From positions 1 through 47,923 of the forward strand of contig NZ_JANURN010000011.1 of the NCBI RefSeq assembly GCF_030249855.1: a stretch of DNA of 47,923 nt, in the 5' to 3' direction. The notes beneath the pieces were generated by a model. That model was given only the letters and a program-made list of their open reading frames with translations, did not search any database and was not told the origin of the DNA. The position numbers were made by a program, and so were the translations under genes. Each line of letters opens with the position of its first letter. Positions within the stretch are counted from its first letter, which is position 1. Below are positions 15,314 to 24,866 of the stretch, one piece after another. Source of the DNA: Helicobacter_B zhangjianzhongii. GTDB lineage: Bacteria > Campylobacterota > Campylobacteria > Campylobacterales > Helicobacteraceae.

Positions 15314-17360
15314 ACAAAATAAGCTCTATCTTGCCTTTTGGATTCCCAGCTATGGCGCAGCGTATAATATCTCCTTCGCGGAAAAACTGCCCCAAAGGCT
15401 GCATAGTTTGCGGGATTTTACTAATATGCAAAAGCCCATCGTTGCCTCTAGGTAGGGAGATAAACACGCCAAAATCCATAATACGCTTAATGGTGCCATC
15501 AACTTCTTCGCCAATTTCATAATGCGCATTTGGGCTAACAAGCTGGGTAATAAATGCTTTGGCATTTTGGAGATTTTGCGCACAATCTGCTTGGATACAG
15601 ATCCTTTCATTTTCTCGTTCAATATCAATGCTAACCTTAAACCGCTCGATAATATCTTTGATCACCTTGCCACCCTGCCCAATAATATCTGGGATCTTAT
15701 GGCTAGGGATAGAGAGATACTCGCTTTTGGGGAGCAAATGTGTATGGGGGATAATGGCTTGTGCGGCTTGCTCCATTTGCTCTAAAATGTGGATTCTAGC
15801 GCGTTTTGCTTGGTGGAGTGCATCGTGTAAAATATCTGGGCTAATACCCCCTAGCTTAATATCCATTTGCATAGCAGTGATGGCGTGCTTGGTGCCTGCG
15901 ATTTTAAAGTCCATATCGCCATCGTGATCTTCTAGTCCCATAATATCCGTAAGCACAGCATATTGCTTGCCATCAATCACAAGCCCCATTGCTACGCCTG
16001 CGACAAGGGGATTATCTAAGCCACACGCGCGTAAGGCAAGAGAGCCGCCGCACACACTTGCCATAGAGCTTGAGCCGTTGGATTCTAGGATTTCAGAGAC
16101 TAGGCGGATTGTGTGTTTGGTGGGTGGGATATTGGATTCTAGGGCTTTTTTGGCAAGATTGCCGTGCCCTAACTCTCTGCGCCCCACACCTCCTATCATA
16201 CTTGCCTCTCCCACACTAAAGCCCGGAAAATTGTAGTGGAACATAAATCGCTCCTTGCCCCCACCGCTAAGGTCTTCTTGTATTTGCGCATCGTTTTCAC
16301 TGCCTAGCGTGCAAACTACCAGAGCTTGTGTCTGCCCTCTAGTAAAAAGCGCGCTAGAATGCGCACAAGGCAAGACATTTGTCTCTATGCTAATTGGGCG
16401 AACTTCTTCTAGACCTCTGCCATCAGCGCGTCTATGTTCTTGCAAGATCATCGCACGCACTTGGTGTTTTTTATACAGCCCGAGCATATCATAGATGGAT
16501 TCTAGCTCCCAAATGGGGTTTTTGGCATAAATATCTTTAGCTAGAGATTCTAGCTCGCTATTGCGCTCACTCTTGCTCATTTGCGTAATGGCTTGGCGCA
16601 CATCATTGCTATAATGTGTAGCAATATGCTCATAAATATGTGGGTGGGTTTTGGTAAGTGCTAGTGGCAGTGGCTTTGGGCTAGATTTATGGGGGATAAG
16701 TTTTGCTTCATATTGTGTGCAATCTGCTTGGATTGTCTGCTTGGCTAGTGCTATGGCAGCCATTAGCTCATCTTCTGTCAAGCTCTCATCGCTTCCTTTC
16801 ATCTCTATCATCAAAATATCCCCCTTGCTCCCAGCTACATAGAGATCAAGACTGGATTCTAGCATTGCTTGTTTGTCGTGATTGATTACAAAGCTGCCTT
16901 GGACCTTACCGATACGCACGCTACTCACAGGTGGGATAAAATCCAGCGAGCTAAGGAGTAGGGCATTTGCTGCAGCGTGCAAGGCGCATACTTGCAAATC
17001 ACTTATGCCATCATAGCTTAGCACAAGGATTGTGATTTGCGTGGGGTAGCGATAGCCTACGGGAAAAAGTGGGCGCAAGGTGCGATCAATAATGCGCGAG
17101 GTGAGTGTCTCAAACTCACTGGGCTTGCCTTCTCGCTTGATAAATCCGCCCGGGATCTTGCGCACAGCATAGGATTTGTGGATATATTGCACAACAAGTG
17201 GGAGAAAATCATCATCAGTAGGTATCTCATCGACAGCGACACTTGCGAGCAAGATTGTCCCACCAGAGCGATACCACACGCTTCCACACGCTTGCCTAGC
17301 GACATAATCAAGCTTGTATTGTTCGGTGAGATTTGTTAATGCCAAGTCAATTTGGTGCAT
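15309..17360 (-). CDS. pnp: Polynucleotide phosphorylase
   Basis: 683 residues. Phosphorolytic 3'-5' exoribonuclease of mRNA decay. Two RNase PH-like cores (first with PGGFIKREGKPSEFETLTSRIIDR near 70-92, second with the active-site DIMGLEDHDGDMDFKIAGT), then a KH domain (KIPDIIGQGGKVIKDII) and a C-terminal S1 domain (VDGTIKRIMDFGVFISLP then DGLLHISKI). Slightly shorter than E. coli Pnp, mainly at the C-terminus. Its ATG overlaps the stop of the preceding phosphoribosyltransferase gene by one base (TAATG). Confidence 0.96.
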   Translation of the reverse strand: MHQIDLALTNLTEQYKLDYVARQACGSVWYRSGGTILLASVAVDEIPTDDDFLPLVVQYIHKSYAVRKIPGGFIKREGKPSEFETLTSRIIDRTLRPLFPVGYRYPTQITILVLSYDGISDLQVCALHAAANALLLSSLDFIPPVSSVRIGKVQGSFVINHDKQAMLESSLDLYVAGSKGDILMIEMKGSDESLTEDELMAAIALAKQTIQADCTQYEAKLIPHKSSPKPLPLALTKTHPHIYEHIATHYSNDVRQAITQMSKSERNSELESLAKDIYAKNPIWELESIYDMLGLYKKHQVRAMILQEHRRADGRGLEEVRPISIETNVLPCAHSSALFTRGQTQALVVCTLGSENDAQIQEDLSGGGKERFMFHYNFPGFSVGEASMIGGVGRRELGHGNLAKKALESNIPPTKHTIRLVSEILESNGSSSMASVCGGSLALRACGLDNPLVAGVAMGLVIDGKQYAVLTDIMGLEDHDGDMDFKIAGTKHAITAMQMDIKLGGISPDILHDALHQAKRARIHILEQMEQAAQAIIPHTHLLPKSEYLSIPSHKIPDIIGQGGKVIKDIIERFKVSIDIERENERICIQADCAQNLQNAKAFITQLVSPNAHYEIGEEVDGTIKRIMDFGVFISLPRGNDGLLHISKIPQTMQPLGQFFREGDIIRCAIAGNPKGKIELILC

Positions 17361-18055
17361 TATGATCCTTTTTGTATGAGGTTTGGTTTGGCGATGTATT
17401 TATCCATAATAGTTAGGGCTTCTTCTTCGCTTATGGGGTCTAGGCTTTTGTAGTAGTGGCTTGTGGAGACAAAGTATCTAGGCTTATAGACAGCCACTAG
17501 CGCATCACTTGTGCGGGATAAAATTGTAGCAATATCATAGGGTATAGTAGGGCTTAAGACATAGATGCTTTTTGCCTTTTTTTGGATACAAGTTTTGATG
17601 GCTAGATCCATTGTGATGCCTGTCTCTACACCTTGATCGATTAAGAAGACATTTTTTTGCCCTAGCTCGCTCAAGGTCGCACCCTTGCGGAATTTATAGA
17701 TTCTAGGGAGAATGATCTCCTCATAAGCCCTTTTGGCTTCTCCATAGACATAATCAAGCGAAATACCAAAAGAATCAATCAGTGGCTCATTGATGATTAA
17801 ATCCATATTTTCACTCACTGTTGCAATCTCACATTCATTATTAGCAGGAGCAATAACAGGTGCGCAAAAAAGCATATCAAGCCCAGAATCCAGCTTGCTA
17901 GCAAGCCTATCGGCTAAAAATAGTCCCGCAAAGCTTGTAGATAGCACAATGCTATTATCGTGGGCAAGATGGTGATTGATAAGCTCATCATAAAGCTTTA
18001 AAAACGCTTCTTCCCTATCTTCAAAGCACACAAGGTTTTTTTGATCATTTTCCAT
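17360..18055 (-). CDS. Phosphoribosyltransferase-family protein
   Basis: 231 residues. Type I phosphoribosyltransferase fold: the PRPP loop reads VFLIDQGVETGITM (usual form [V/I][L/I]xDDGxATG), about 135-148, preceded by RIYKFRKG and followed by YVLSPTIPYDIATIL. Acidic residues of the loop are changed (DQG instead of DDG), so substrate and even activity are uncertain. Cytoplasmic. It lies between plsC and pnp on one strand, 8 bases after plsC. Confidence 0.82.
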   Translation of the reverse strand: MENDQKNLVCFEDREEAFLKLYDELINHHLAHDNSIVLSTSFAGLFLADRLASKLDSGLDMLFCAPVIAPANNECEIATVSENMDLIINEPLIDSFGISLDYVYGEAKRAYEEIILPRIYKFRKGATLSELGQKNVFLIDQGVETGITMDLAIKTCIQKKAKSIYVLSPTIPYDIATILSRTSDALVAVYKPRYFVSTSHYYKSLDPISEEEALTIMDKYIAKPNLIQKGS

Positions 18056-18063
18056 AGCGTGCC

Positions 18064-18924
18064 TTATGATTGCTTGTTAAGCTCGTGATAATGCTGGATA
18101 TAGACCTCTTGCATACATTGCTGCAGCTCTTCATACCACGATTCTAGTGGCTCAATGGAGTCTTGGCTTTGGGTAGAATCTTGCTGCGAGATGAAGTAGC
18201 TAGAGTGTGGGTCATAGATTGGATATAGTCCTTTGCTTTTCTTCGCACCAGCTTTGGCGTTATTGTAGGAGTCTATATTGTGGTAAAAAACTTGTTTGCT
18301 TGGGTGCTCATTGATATAAAATGGCTTAAGCAGCACCATCCTAGCGACATTGCTCGTGGCTTCAATGGGAGATGAATTGTAGATTTTGCGCGTGTTGATA
18401 AGCACGATGGGCTGGATTTTTAGCTTGAATTTTTCTGCGATGATTTTTGCGCCGGGCTTAAAGGATAAGAAACGCTCTTTGCCCTTGCTGCGCGTGCCTT
18501 CGGGGAAGATTACAATGGGGCGATTTTGGGCGAGCTTTTGCTTGATCGCTTGTAGCAGTGCGACAAGCCCGCGCTTATCATCTCTGTCAATAAGGATCAT
18601 TTCCGGTCCTGTGAGTGCATAGCCATAAAATGGAATCTCGCCCAATTGCTTTTTGGCAACCCAGCAGATATTGCGCGGGTGGTAGGCTTCAAGGCATAAA
18701 ATATCCGCGACACTTTGGTGATTCATAATAATTAGCTCGGCTTCTTTATCAAAATCGCCTAGCTGCTCAAGCGTGATATTTGCGTAGGTGAAGAATCGAT
18801 AGCAAGATTTTCTAGCATTGCGTGCGTTGTTGGTCTTGCGATTTAAGTAAATAAAGCAAATAATAATCGCCAGTCCAATGCCGATTAAGACAACTTCGTA
18901 TATGCCCTTGATTCTAGTGCGCAT
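18064..18924 (-). CDS. plsC: 1-acyl-sn-glycerol-3-phosphate acyltransferase
   Basis: 286 residues. Makes phosphatidic acid from lysophosphatidic acid at the inner membrane. One N-terminal membrane helix (VVLIGIGLAIIICFIYL), the catalytic NHQSVADI (NHx4D), the IPFYGYALTGPEMILIDR block, and FPEGTRSKGKERFLSFKPGA. The C-terminus is about 40 residues longer than E. coli PlsC and Ser/Gln-rich. ATG 18924 gives better spacing to GGAAAG than the adjacent ATG 18927. Overlaps the 3' end of the preceding gene by 11 bases. Confidence 0.9.
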   Translation of the reverse strand: MRTRIKGIYEVVLIGIGLAIIICFIYLNRKTNNARNARKSCYRFFTYANITLEQLGDFDKEAELIIMNHQSVADILCLEAYHPRNICWVAKKQLGEIPFYGYALTGPEMILIDRDDKRGLVALLQAIKQKLAQNRPIVIFPEGTRSKGKERFLSFKPGAKIIAEKFKLKIQPIVLINTRKIYNSSPIEATSNVARMVLLKPFYINEHPSKQVFYHNIDSYNNAKAGAKKSKGLYPIYDPHSSYFISQQDSTQSQDSIEPLESWYEELQQCMQEVYIQHYHELNKQS

Positions 18925-20128
18925 CATCTTTCCTTATCCAGCCTATGGCTTCTTTGGGTGTGATGATTTTATAATACTCGCCGTGCTCGCCAATGATTTT
19001 AATACGCATAGCCTCGCTTGTAGTCTCAAGCAAAGTGGAGTTATGTGTAGGTAGAATCCAAATATTCGTCTGGGCTTGCAAAGTGGCGGTTTTGGTATAG
19101 AAGAGATAGTAGAGTAGATATATCGCTATAATCACACCAAGTGCGAGCCATATCTTACGCAAGCGTTTGGAGAAAAAGGCTAAGACAAAGCAGCTAATGG
19201 CAACCCCACCGATAAACAATGCCCAATACATTAGATAAGTGTTTTTAGGCTTTAGGTTCTCTTGTGTCGTTACGCCATCAGCAGTAGGCACGATGGGGAT
19301 GCGGATTTGCTCGAAGCGGTTTGTTTGGGTGGAGAAGTATTCAAATAAGAGATGCTGCATACTTTTTGGCACGACTGCATAAAAAATCGCTTTAGATTCT
19401 AGAGGACCAAAGCTTGATCGCTCAATACCCTGTTTGTCGATTTCTGGGATCTTGAAGTCCTCTAGATTTGCATTTTTGGCGATGAGTTCAAAGGCGATAA
19501 GATTGCCTTGATCATCATAGGACTTGGCTTTATAAATCCCTAGGCGCAAGTCTTCTCCCACGACACCGGCGTAGTTTTTGTTTTGATACAAATCCGTAGC
19601 ATTAAGCACGATAGGATCGCTTGTAGCCACATCAATATATGATCCATCGCTTGCGATTGCAGAGACTTCAAAAGCTGGGATTTTGGCATTTTGGGATTTG
19701 ATTTTGAAAAGATAGGTGATCTCATAGGTTTTTTGTAAGCTTTGTGCCGTGCTAGAATCTAGCTCAACTTCTTGCCACGCTTGATTTGGATTCTCTAAGG
19801 CTATGGCATTGGTCGAGGTTTTTTCTTTGAAAGAGCTTTGATTTAACGAGGCATTATTGAAAAACAGCACGCGATAGGTGATAGGGATCCTCTGCCCGAC
19901 ATAAAGCGTAGAGCTTAAAGTGGATTCTGGTGTGATATTTTGCAAGTGGAGAATCTGCTCTGTGCTGTTGTTAGGGCGGATAAAGGCTTCTTGCGTGCTA
20001 GGCTCGCTAGAATCTGCAAATGACTCTAGGAGATTAGATTCTATGATATTAGAATCTAAAGTAGGCTCTGCATAAAGAGTGCATAGCAATAGCAGTGAGA
20101 GTGCAGGTGCAAGATATATGCGTAACAT
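18914..20128 (-). CDS. Membrane-anchored protein with C-terminal SH3 domain
   Basis: 404 residues, function not known to me. Order: signal peptide (1-20, LAPALSLLLLCTLYAEP), an extracytoplasmic Ser/Asn-rich region with beta-strand character resembling the BatD-type (oxygen tolerance) fold (VGQRIPITYRVLFF, TYEITYLFKIKSQNAKIPAFEV, FSTQTNRFEQIRIPIVP), two adjacent membrane helices (about 298-318 and 325-345), and a small C-terminal bacterial SH3-like domain (NIWILPTHNSTLLE to KEAIGWIRKDD). It follows purQ by one base and overlaps plsC, so it is expressed with purine and lipid genes. I infer a cell-envelope role. Confidence 0.75.
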   Translation of the reverse strand: MLRIYLAPALSLLLLCTLYAEPTLDSNIIESNLLESFADSSEPSTQEAFIRPNNSTEQILHLQNITPESTLSSTLYVGQRIPITYRVLFFNNASLNQSSFKEKTSTNAIALENPNQAWQEVELDSSTAQSLQKTYEITYLFKIKSQNAKIPAFEVSAIASDGSYIDVATSDPIVLNATDLYQNKNYAGVVGEDLRLGIYKAKSYDDQGNLIAFELIAKNANLEDFKIPEIDKQGIERSSFGPLESKAIFYAVVPKSMQHLLFEYFSTQTNRFEQIRIPIVPTADGVTTQENLKPKNTYLMYWALFIGGVAISCFVLAFFSKRLRKIWLALGVIIAIYLLYYLFYTKTATLQAQTNIWILPTHNSTLLETTSEAMRIKIIGEHGEYYKIITPKEAIGWIRKDDAH

Positions 20129-20129
20129 T

Positions 20130-20852
20130 CTAGCCCTTATAGATGGATTCTAGCATTGCTATGCCTTGTGCATTTTGCGTTGGCTTTGGGGGGATCTGCG
20201 TGCTGTAGCTATGGCGAATGTCAGCATATCTAGCGCGTTTGTATAGCATTTTTTCACACGCTCTCTCTGGGTGGGGCATAAGCCCGAAAATATTTTTGTC
20301 CTTATTGCAAATGCCCGCGATAGAATCCACAGAGCCATTGAGATTATCCACATAGCGCAAGAGAATCTGCCCAGATTCTTGCATTTGTCCTAGGCTGTCT
20401 TCATCGATATGGTATCGCCCATCAGCGTGTGCGATAGGAAGAGCGATGAGGTCATCTTGCTTATGTGGGCGCAAGAAAGCATTGTCTGTGTTTGCTATGC
20501 GTAAAGGGGTTGTTTTAGAGATGAAGTGGAGATTGTGATTGCGCATAAGTGCGCCGGGCAGAAGCTTGGCTTCGGTTAGGATTTGAAAGCCATTGCAAAT
20601 ACCCAGAATCCGCCCGCCATTTTCACCAAATGCTTTAATAGCTTTCATTATCGGTGCAAACCGCGCGATCGCCCCACTGCGCAAGTAATCTCCATAGCTA
20701 AAGCCTCCGGCTAAGATGACAAGCTTTGTGTCTTTAGGCAAAGATGTGTCTTTGTGCCAGATGATGGCACTTGGAATGCGCAAGAGCTTTTCATAGATAT
20801 AGTGCATATCAAACTCACAATTTGTCCCAGCAAAACGCACGATACTTACCAT
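20130..20852 (-). CDS. purQ: Phosphoribosylformylglycinamidine synthase, glutaminase subunit
   Basis: 240 residues, class I glutamine amidotransferase that supplies ammonia to PurL in purine synthesis. Catalytic Cys in GGRILGICNGFQIL, His/Glu in FGLMPHPERA, and the N-terminal VSIVRFAGTNCEFD and GGFSYGDYLRSGAIAR of small-type PurQ. It works with PurS just upstream (9 bases apart); purL is not in the window. Confidence 0.95.
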   Translation of the reverse strand: MVSIVRFAGTNCEFDMHYIYEKLLRIPSAIIWHKDTSLPKDTKLVILAGGFSYGDYLRSGAIARFAPIMKAIKAFGENGGRILGICNGFQILTEAKLLPGALMRNHNLHFISKTTPLRIANTDNAFLRPHKQDDLIALPIAHADGRYHIDEDSLGQMQESGQILLRYVDNLNGSVDSIAGICNKDKNIFGLMPHPERACEKMLYKRARYADIRHSYSTQIPPKPTQNAQGIAMLESIYKG

Positions 20853-20861
20853 AGTGGGTCC

Positions 20862-21119
20862 TTATGCTTGAGATGTGTTTGTGCTATCAAGGATTTGCAC
20901 CTCATACTCTTCTATCACAGGATTAGCAAGCAGATCTTTGGCGATTTGCTGTGCGATTTGCTCGCAATGTTGATTTTGTGCGAATTCTAAGATGATTTGC
21001 TTTTTTACCACGACTTGCGCTACTTGTGGGAATCCAAGTGATTCTATGGCGTGATGGATAGCTTTTGCCTGTGGGTCTAGGACACCATTTTTTAGGGATA
21101 TTGTAACTTTTGCTTGCAT
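20862..21119 (-). CDS. purS: Phosphoribosylformylglycinamidine synthase, PurS subunit
   Basis: 85 residues. Small subunit that joins PurQ to small-type PurL. VTISLKNGVLDPQAKAIHHAIESLGF is the typical start of the family, followed by one strand and two helices. Ribosome site GGAAAGAC. Lies between purC and purQ. Confidence 0.93.
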   Translation of the reverse strand: MQAKVTISLKNGVLDPQAKAIHHAIESLGFPQVAQVVVKKQIILEFAQNQHCEQIAQQIAKDLLANPVIEEYEVQILDSTNTSQA

Positions 21120-21146
21120 TGTCTTTCCTTGAAACTATTGCTTGAA

Positions 21147-21869
21147 TTATGAAAAATTGTTTTGTATGCGTCTTAGCACTTCTTCATACGCACCTTTTAG
21201 ATCTCCTAAATCCTGCCTAAAGCGATCTTTATCAAGCTTTTGGTTTGTCTGCTTATCCCAAAGCCGACAGCTATCTGGAGATATTTCATCAGCTAGGATA
21301 ATTTCACCTTGTGCATTTCTGCCAAATTCAAGCTTAAAATCCACAAGCTTTAAGCCCCTTTGATCGAAGAAATCTCGCAAGATCGCGTTGATTTTACGCG
21401 CTTGATCGCGCAAGAAGCTTAGGTCGTTTTCATCATCAACAATGCCTAAAATCTTGCAATGCTCATCGTTGATGATTGGGTCATTTAGCGCATCATCTTT
21501 ATAGTAAAACTCCACAAGTGTAAAGGGCAGCACTAATCCATCTTCTATGCCTAGTCTCTTGCTCAAGGAGCCTGTGGCGATATTGCGCACGACAACTTCA
21601 ATGGGGATTATCTGCACTTTTTGGCAGAGCATTGTTGTGGAGCTAAGAGATTGGATAAAGTGGCTTTTTATACCTTTTTGCGCAAGTAGGTTAAAGAGTA
21701 TGCTACTAATTAGGCAATTTAGCGCACCTTTGCCATCTTCACTACTGCGTTTTTGTGCATTAAATGCAGTAAGATCATCTTTAAACTCTGCGATGACTTC
21801 ATTGGGATTTTCTGTGGCAAAGAGTTTTTTACCCTTGCCTTCATAAAGCAGTGCTTGTTGTGTTAGCAT
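21147..21869 (-). CDS. purC: SAICAR synthase
   Basis: 240 residues. Joins aspartate to CAIR in purine synthesis. LLYEGKGKKLFAT (ATP grip), DDLTAFNAQKR, VRNIATGSLSKRLGIEDG, IINDEH and LADEISPDSCRLWD are all present. Ribosome site AAAGGAG. With purS and purQ it forms a minus-strand cluster; the preceding pathway enzyme PurE is at 32020. Confidence 0.96.
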   Translation of the reverse strand: MLTQQALLYEGKGKKLFATENPNEVIAEFKDDLTAFNAQKRSSEDGKGALNCLISSILFNLLAQKGIKSHFIQSLSSTTMLCQKVQIIPIEVVVRNIATGSLSKRLGIEDGLVLPFTLVEFYYKDDALNDPIINDEHCKILGIVDDENDLSFLRDQARKINAILRDFFDQRGLKLVDFKLEFGRNAQGEIILADEISPDSCRLWDKQTNQKLDKDRFRQDLGDLKGAYEEVLRRIQNNFS

Positions 21870-21894
21870 AGATTCTCCTTTGGTGTGTGGTGGG

Positions 21895-23241
21895 CTACTT
21901 TTTGGGCTTGTCTTGTGTCTTTGCAGAATCTAATATCCCCCACGCCCTTAGCGCATCAATGGCGGATTTGAGCTGAATATCATTAGAAATATCCGCATTT
22001 GTAATGTTCTTTTGATTTTCAGGCGATGATTTTTCATCGGATTTTGACTCAGTATTATCAAGTTTTTGCAATTCGTTTTGTAAGTGATTGCGCAAGTCTG
22101 CTTCTTTAATCTCAAATCCCCCTTCGCTTTGTGGCACAACGCCTGGATATACGACAATATCAGGCTTCACGCCTACGGCTTGTATCGTGCGCCCGCTTGG
22201 GAGATAGTATTTAGCTGTAGTGAGCTTGATCGCTTCAGTAGCATTGATTGGAATCACGATTTGCACACTGCCTTTGCCAAAGGTTTCTTCTCCTATGATG
22301 ATTGCACGATGATGATCTTGCAATGCACCAGAGACAATCTCGCTAGCACTTGCTGTCCCGCCATTGACAAGCACGACAATAGGGAGCTTGCTATAAGGGG
22401 CTTTGCCATTTGCATTGTAGATGATGTTTTCTTCTTTGATTTTGCCTTTTTGGGAGACGATCACGCCGCTTTTGATAAAGAGATTAGATAAATCAACCGC
22501 TTGGTCTAGCAATCCTCCCGGATTATTACGCAAATCAAGCACAAGTCCTTTTATCCCATTATGTTCTTTTAGTGCTTGCTTGACGCTTTGGGCGACATTT
22601 TTGTCAAAGGAATTAACCCGCACATAGAGATAAGGCGTATTATCAATAGTCTTGGCATAGACTGATTTTACTTTGATTATATCGCGCATTAAGGTAAAGA
22701 CTAGAGGCTTACTCTCGCCTTTGCGCACAACGGTTATGGTGATTTGTGTTTTTGGCTTTCCACGCATAAGATTGACTGCATCATCGATACTCATACCAAT
22801 GGTGCTTTGGTCTTCAATTTTTAAGATCACATCGCCACTTTTTAGCCCAGCTTTGTGTGCCGGAGTGCCTTCTAAAGGCGCGATGATGGTAAGCGCACCA
22901 TCTTTTAGCCCAACGGTAATCCCAAGCCCACCAAACTCGCCTTCGGTTTGAGTTTTTAGCTCTTTGTATTTTTTCTCGCTAAGATATTCGCTATGGGCAT
23001 CAAGATTAGCGATAAGCCCATCGATGGCTTTGTTGATCAAGCTATCAATAGGCACATCATCAACATAGTAAGATTCTATCGTAGCAATGGCTTGCGCAAG
23101 CCTATCATAAGCTTGCGCTCGCTGCTTTTTTGTATCTACTTTTTGCGGTGAGTCATCTTTGGCAAGTGCTGTGAGACTTCCAAAAGCAAGAAACACACTA
23201 AAAAATGCGATCCCTATACCTAAAAAGAAATTTCTACTCAT
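21895..23241 (-). CDS. C-terminal processing peptidase (S41)
   Basis: 448 residues. N-terminal signal or membrane segment (FFLGIGIAFFSVFLAFGSLTAL), PDZ domain (GLGITVGLKDGALTIIAPLEGTPAHKAGLKSGDVIL), and the S41 core with the catalytic Ser in GGTASASEIVSGALQD and Lys in GEETFGKGSVQIV. Periplasmic serine protease of the CtpA/Prc type, trimming C-termini of envelope proteins. The tail (about 385-448) is a Lys/Ser/Asp-rich linker and a short helix. Ribosome site AAGG is somewhat far (10 bases). Confidence 0.93.
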   Translation of the reverse strand: MSRNFFLGIGIAFFSVFLAFGSLTALAKDDSPQKVDTKKQRAQAYDRLAQAIATIESYYVDDVPIDSLINKAIDGLIANLDAHSEYLSEKKYKELKTQTEGEFGGLGITVGLKDGALTIIAPLEGTPAHKAGLKSGDVILKIEDQSTIGMSIDDAVNLMRGKPKTQITITVVRKGESKPLVFTLMRDIIKVKSVYAKTIDNTPYLYVRVNSFDKNVAQSVKQALKEHNGIKGLVLDLRNNPGGLLDQAVDLSNLFIKSGVIVSQKGKIKEENIIYNANGKAPYSKLPIVVLVNGGTASASEIVSGALQDHHRAIIIGEETFGKGSVQIVIPINATEAIKLTTAKYYLPSGRTIQAVGVKPDIVVYPGVVPQSEGGFEIKEADLRNHLQNELQKLDNTESKSDEKSSPENQKNITNADISNDIQLKSAIDALRAWGILDSAKTQDKPKK

Positions 23242-23404
23242 AATATAACCTTAAAATACTAGTCTTAAATCTCTAAGATCTGCTACGCCAGCCCCACGCC
23301 GGCAAGATATAAGCAAACAAGAGAATCTAGTCTAATGGGAGGAATTTGCTTTAAAAAATCGGCATTTTATCTAAAAAAGTCCAAAATACTTATGAAATAT
23401 TGCT

Positions 23405-23719
23405 CTATGCTTGCAACAAGGCTTGGATCATTTGCTCTATGGTATGCAAACTATCTGGCTCAACTAGTCGCTCTAGGACTTCTTGCCCATTTTTATAAAA
23501 TATCAAAGTAGGGATTCTGCGTATGGCAAGCTCCTGCTTTAAATCTTGGCTTGCATCAAAATCAAGCAAGATAAAATCCACTTGTGGATATTTGGATTCT
23601 AAGGTTTGCATTATAGGCTCGATTTTGCGGCAGTCTAGACACCAAGGCGCGCTCATCTCTACTATACATAGTTGAGATTTTATCAGTTCAGCGAAGTTTT
23701 GTTTTGTAGCTAGCTTCAT
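23405..23719 (-). CDS. Thioredoxin-like protein
   Basis: 104 residues. Thioredoxin fold with active site WCLDC (in EMSAPWCLDCRKIEP) and cis-Pro loop RRIPTLIFYKNGQEV. The active site differs from the WCGPC of classical thioredoxin and no signal peptide is present, so a cytoplasmic reductase with a special substrate is likely. The frame is open to 23764, but ATG 23719 has AAGGATAAC directly before it. Confidence 0.85.
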   Translation of the reverse strand: MKLATKQNFAELIKSQLCIVEMSAPWCLDCRKIEPIMQTLESKYPQVDFILLDFDASQDLKQELAIRRIPTLIFYKNGQEVLERLVEPDSLHTIEQMIQALLQA

Positions 23720-23800
23720 AGTTATCCTTAATGTTGTTGGTGTGAATGGCTTTAAGCACTTCATAAATCTTACAACGATGAAGTAAATTTATAGCGACTA

Positions 23801-24862
23801 TTATTTATAGCCACAAAGATAATCTAATCCAAAATCAATAAAACTCATAGCGCGATATGTGCCTAAATGCGAGGTGGTTTGGGGGATGGCAGTATCTATG
23901 CTGATAAATATACACTCTTTATACATTGCCCCTGCTTTGGAGAGTTTAGATTCTATTAGGGCTTGATTGGGAAAAGGCGTGGCAAAGAGTGCTGTGCCTT
24001 GCAAGATAAAATCACAAGTATCATCATAGGTTATTGCTAAAGATTTGTGTAAGAGCTCACAGGCGATCATATTTTCAAAAATCGCTTGGAAGCTTGGCGT
24101 GGGGGAGATCGCATAGGGTAGGGCGAAGTTATAGAAGTAGAGCTTGGATTCTTTGCCATTTTTGTGTGTGAGCGTGAAGACCACTTGGTCATCTAAGAGA
24201 GTTTGCACAAAGGCATATATTTTGTCTTTGGAGATTTTTTGCTGCTGTTTAAGTAGGCAAAATGCATTGTGTGTCTTAAATGGCTTTGCTTGATAGTGGA
24301 GCAAAAATGCCAGAATACTTGTGTCTTGCTTGGCATAGAGCAGGGTGATTTCTTGTATCCTTTGGATACGCTTATGTTCTGGCATTAGGGCGATTTCTGG
24401 GAGATTGCCTTCTTTGAGAAAGCTGGCAAATATGGATTCTAGGCGATTACCTTTGCTAAAAGATACATACTCCTCAAAGCTCAAAGCCCGCACACAATGA
24501 GTATGAAAGCTTGCACGGATAGATTCTGATATATGGGTGATTTTTGTAGTGATTAGGATAATATTTGGGTGGCTTGGGATTGTGATCTCTGGGAGATAGT
24601 TGTCAATAATTAGCACACCAAATTTTTTCTCTAAAAATAGCTTTAGCAGGGAGGCTTGCGCTCTTTCTTTATGTAGGCGCAAATCCGCACAATCTACTAG
24701 AATCTGGTGCTTGTAGCTACGCGCTAGATCAAGGGCTAATGCGCTCTTGCCACATTTGGGCGCGCCATATAGGAGCAGCCTATCTTGTTTGGGGGTATTT
24801 GAGCGCGGAAATATGCTAAAGCCCTTGTTTTTCTCCTCGTAAGCTTTGGCAAAATCTATCAT
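23801..24862 (-). CDS. AAA-type ATPase (COG1373/AAA_14-like)
   Basis: 353 residues. Walker A GAPKCGKSA (33-41), Walker B GVLIIDNY (about 82-89), and a sensor-like NIILITTKITHISES. The region around 125-140 (ALSFEEYVSFSKG) matches the LxPLSFxEY pattern of AAA_14/DUF4143 ATPases, and the C-terminal part holds a winged-helix-like segment (KISKDKIYAFVQTLLDDQVVF) and a nuclease-like GTALFATPFPNQALIESKLSKAG. Cytoplasmic, partner and substrate unknown. It follows the next-listed hypothetical gene with a few bases between and is probably coupled with it. Confidence 0.78.
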   Translation of the reverse strand: MIDFAKAYEEKNKGFSIFPRSNTPKQDRLLLYGAPKCGKSALALDLARSYKHQILVDCADLRLHKERAQASLLKLFLEKKFGVLIIDNYLPEITIPSHPNIILITTKITHISESIRASFHTHCVRALSFEEYVSFSKGNRLESIFASFLKEGNLPEIALMPEHKRIQRIQEITLLYAKQDTSILAFLLHYQAKPFKTHNAFCLLKQQQKISKDKIYAFVQTLLDDQVVFTLTHKNGKESKLYFYNFALPYAISPTPSFQAIFENMIACELLHKSLAITYDDTCDFILQGTALFATPFPNQALIESKLSKAGAMYKECIFISIDTAIPQTTSHLGTYRAMSFIDFGLDYLCGYK

Positions 24863-24866
24863 CACT

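Noticed and set aside
23275..23310. GC-rich palindrome-like stretch behind the protease start as a tRNA or small RNA
   Set aside because: Cannot be folded as a tRNA and has no second conserved feature; it may just be 5' leader of the protease gene.
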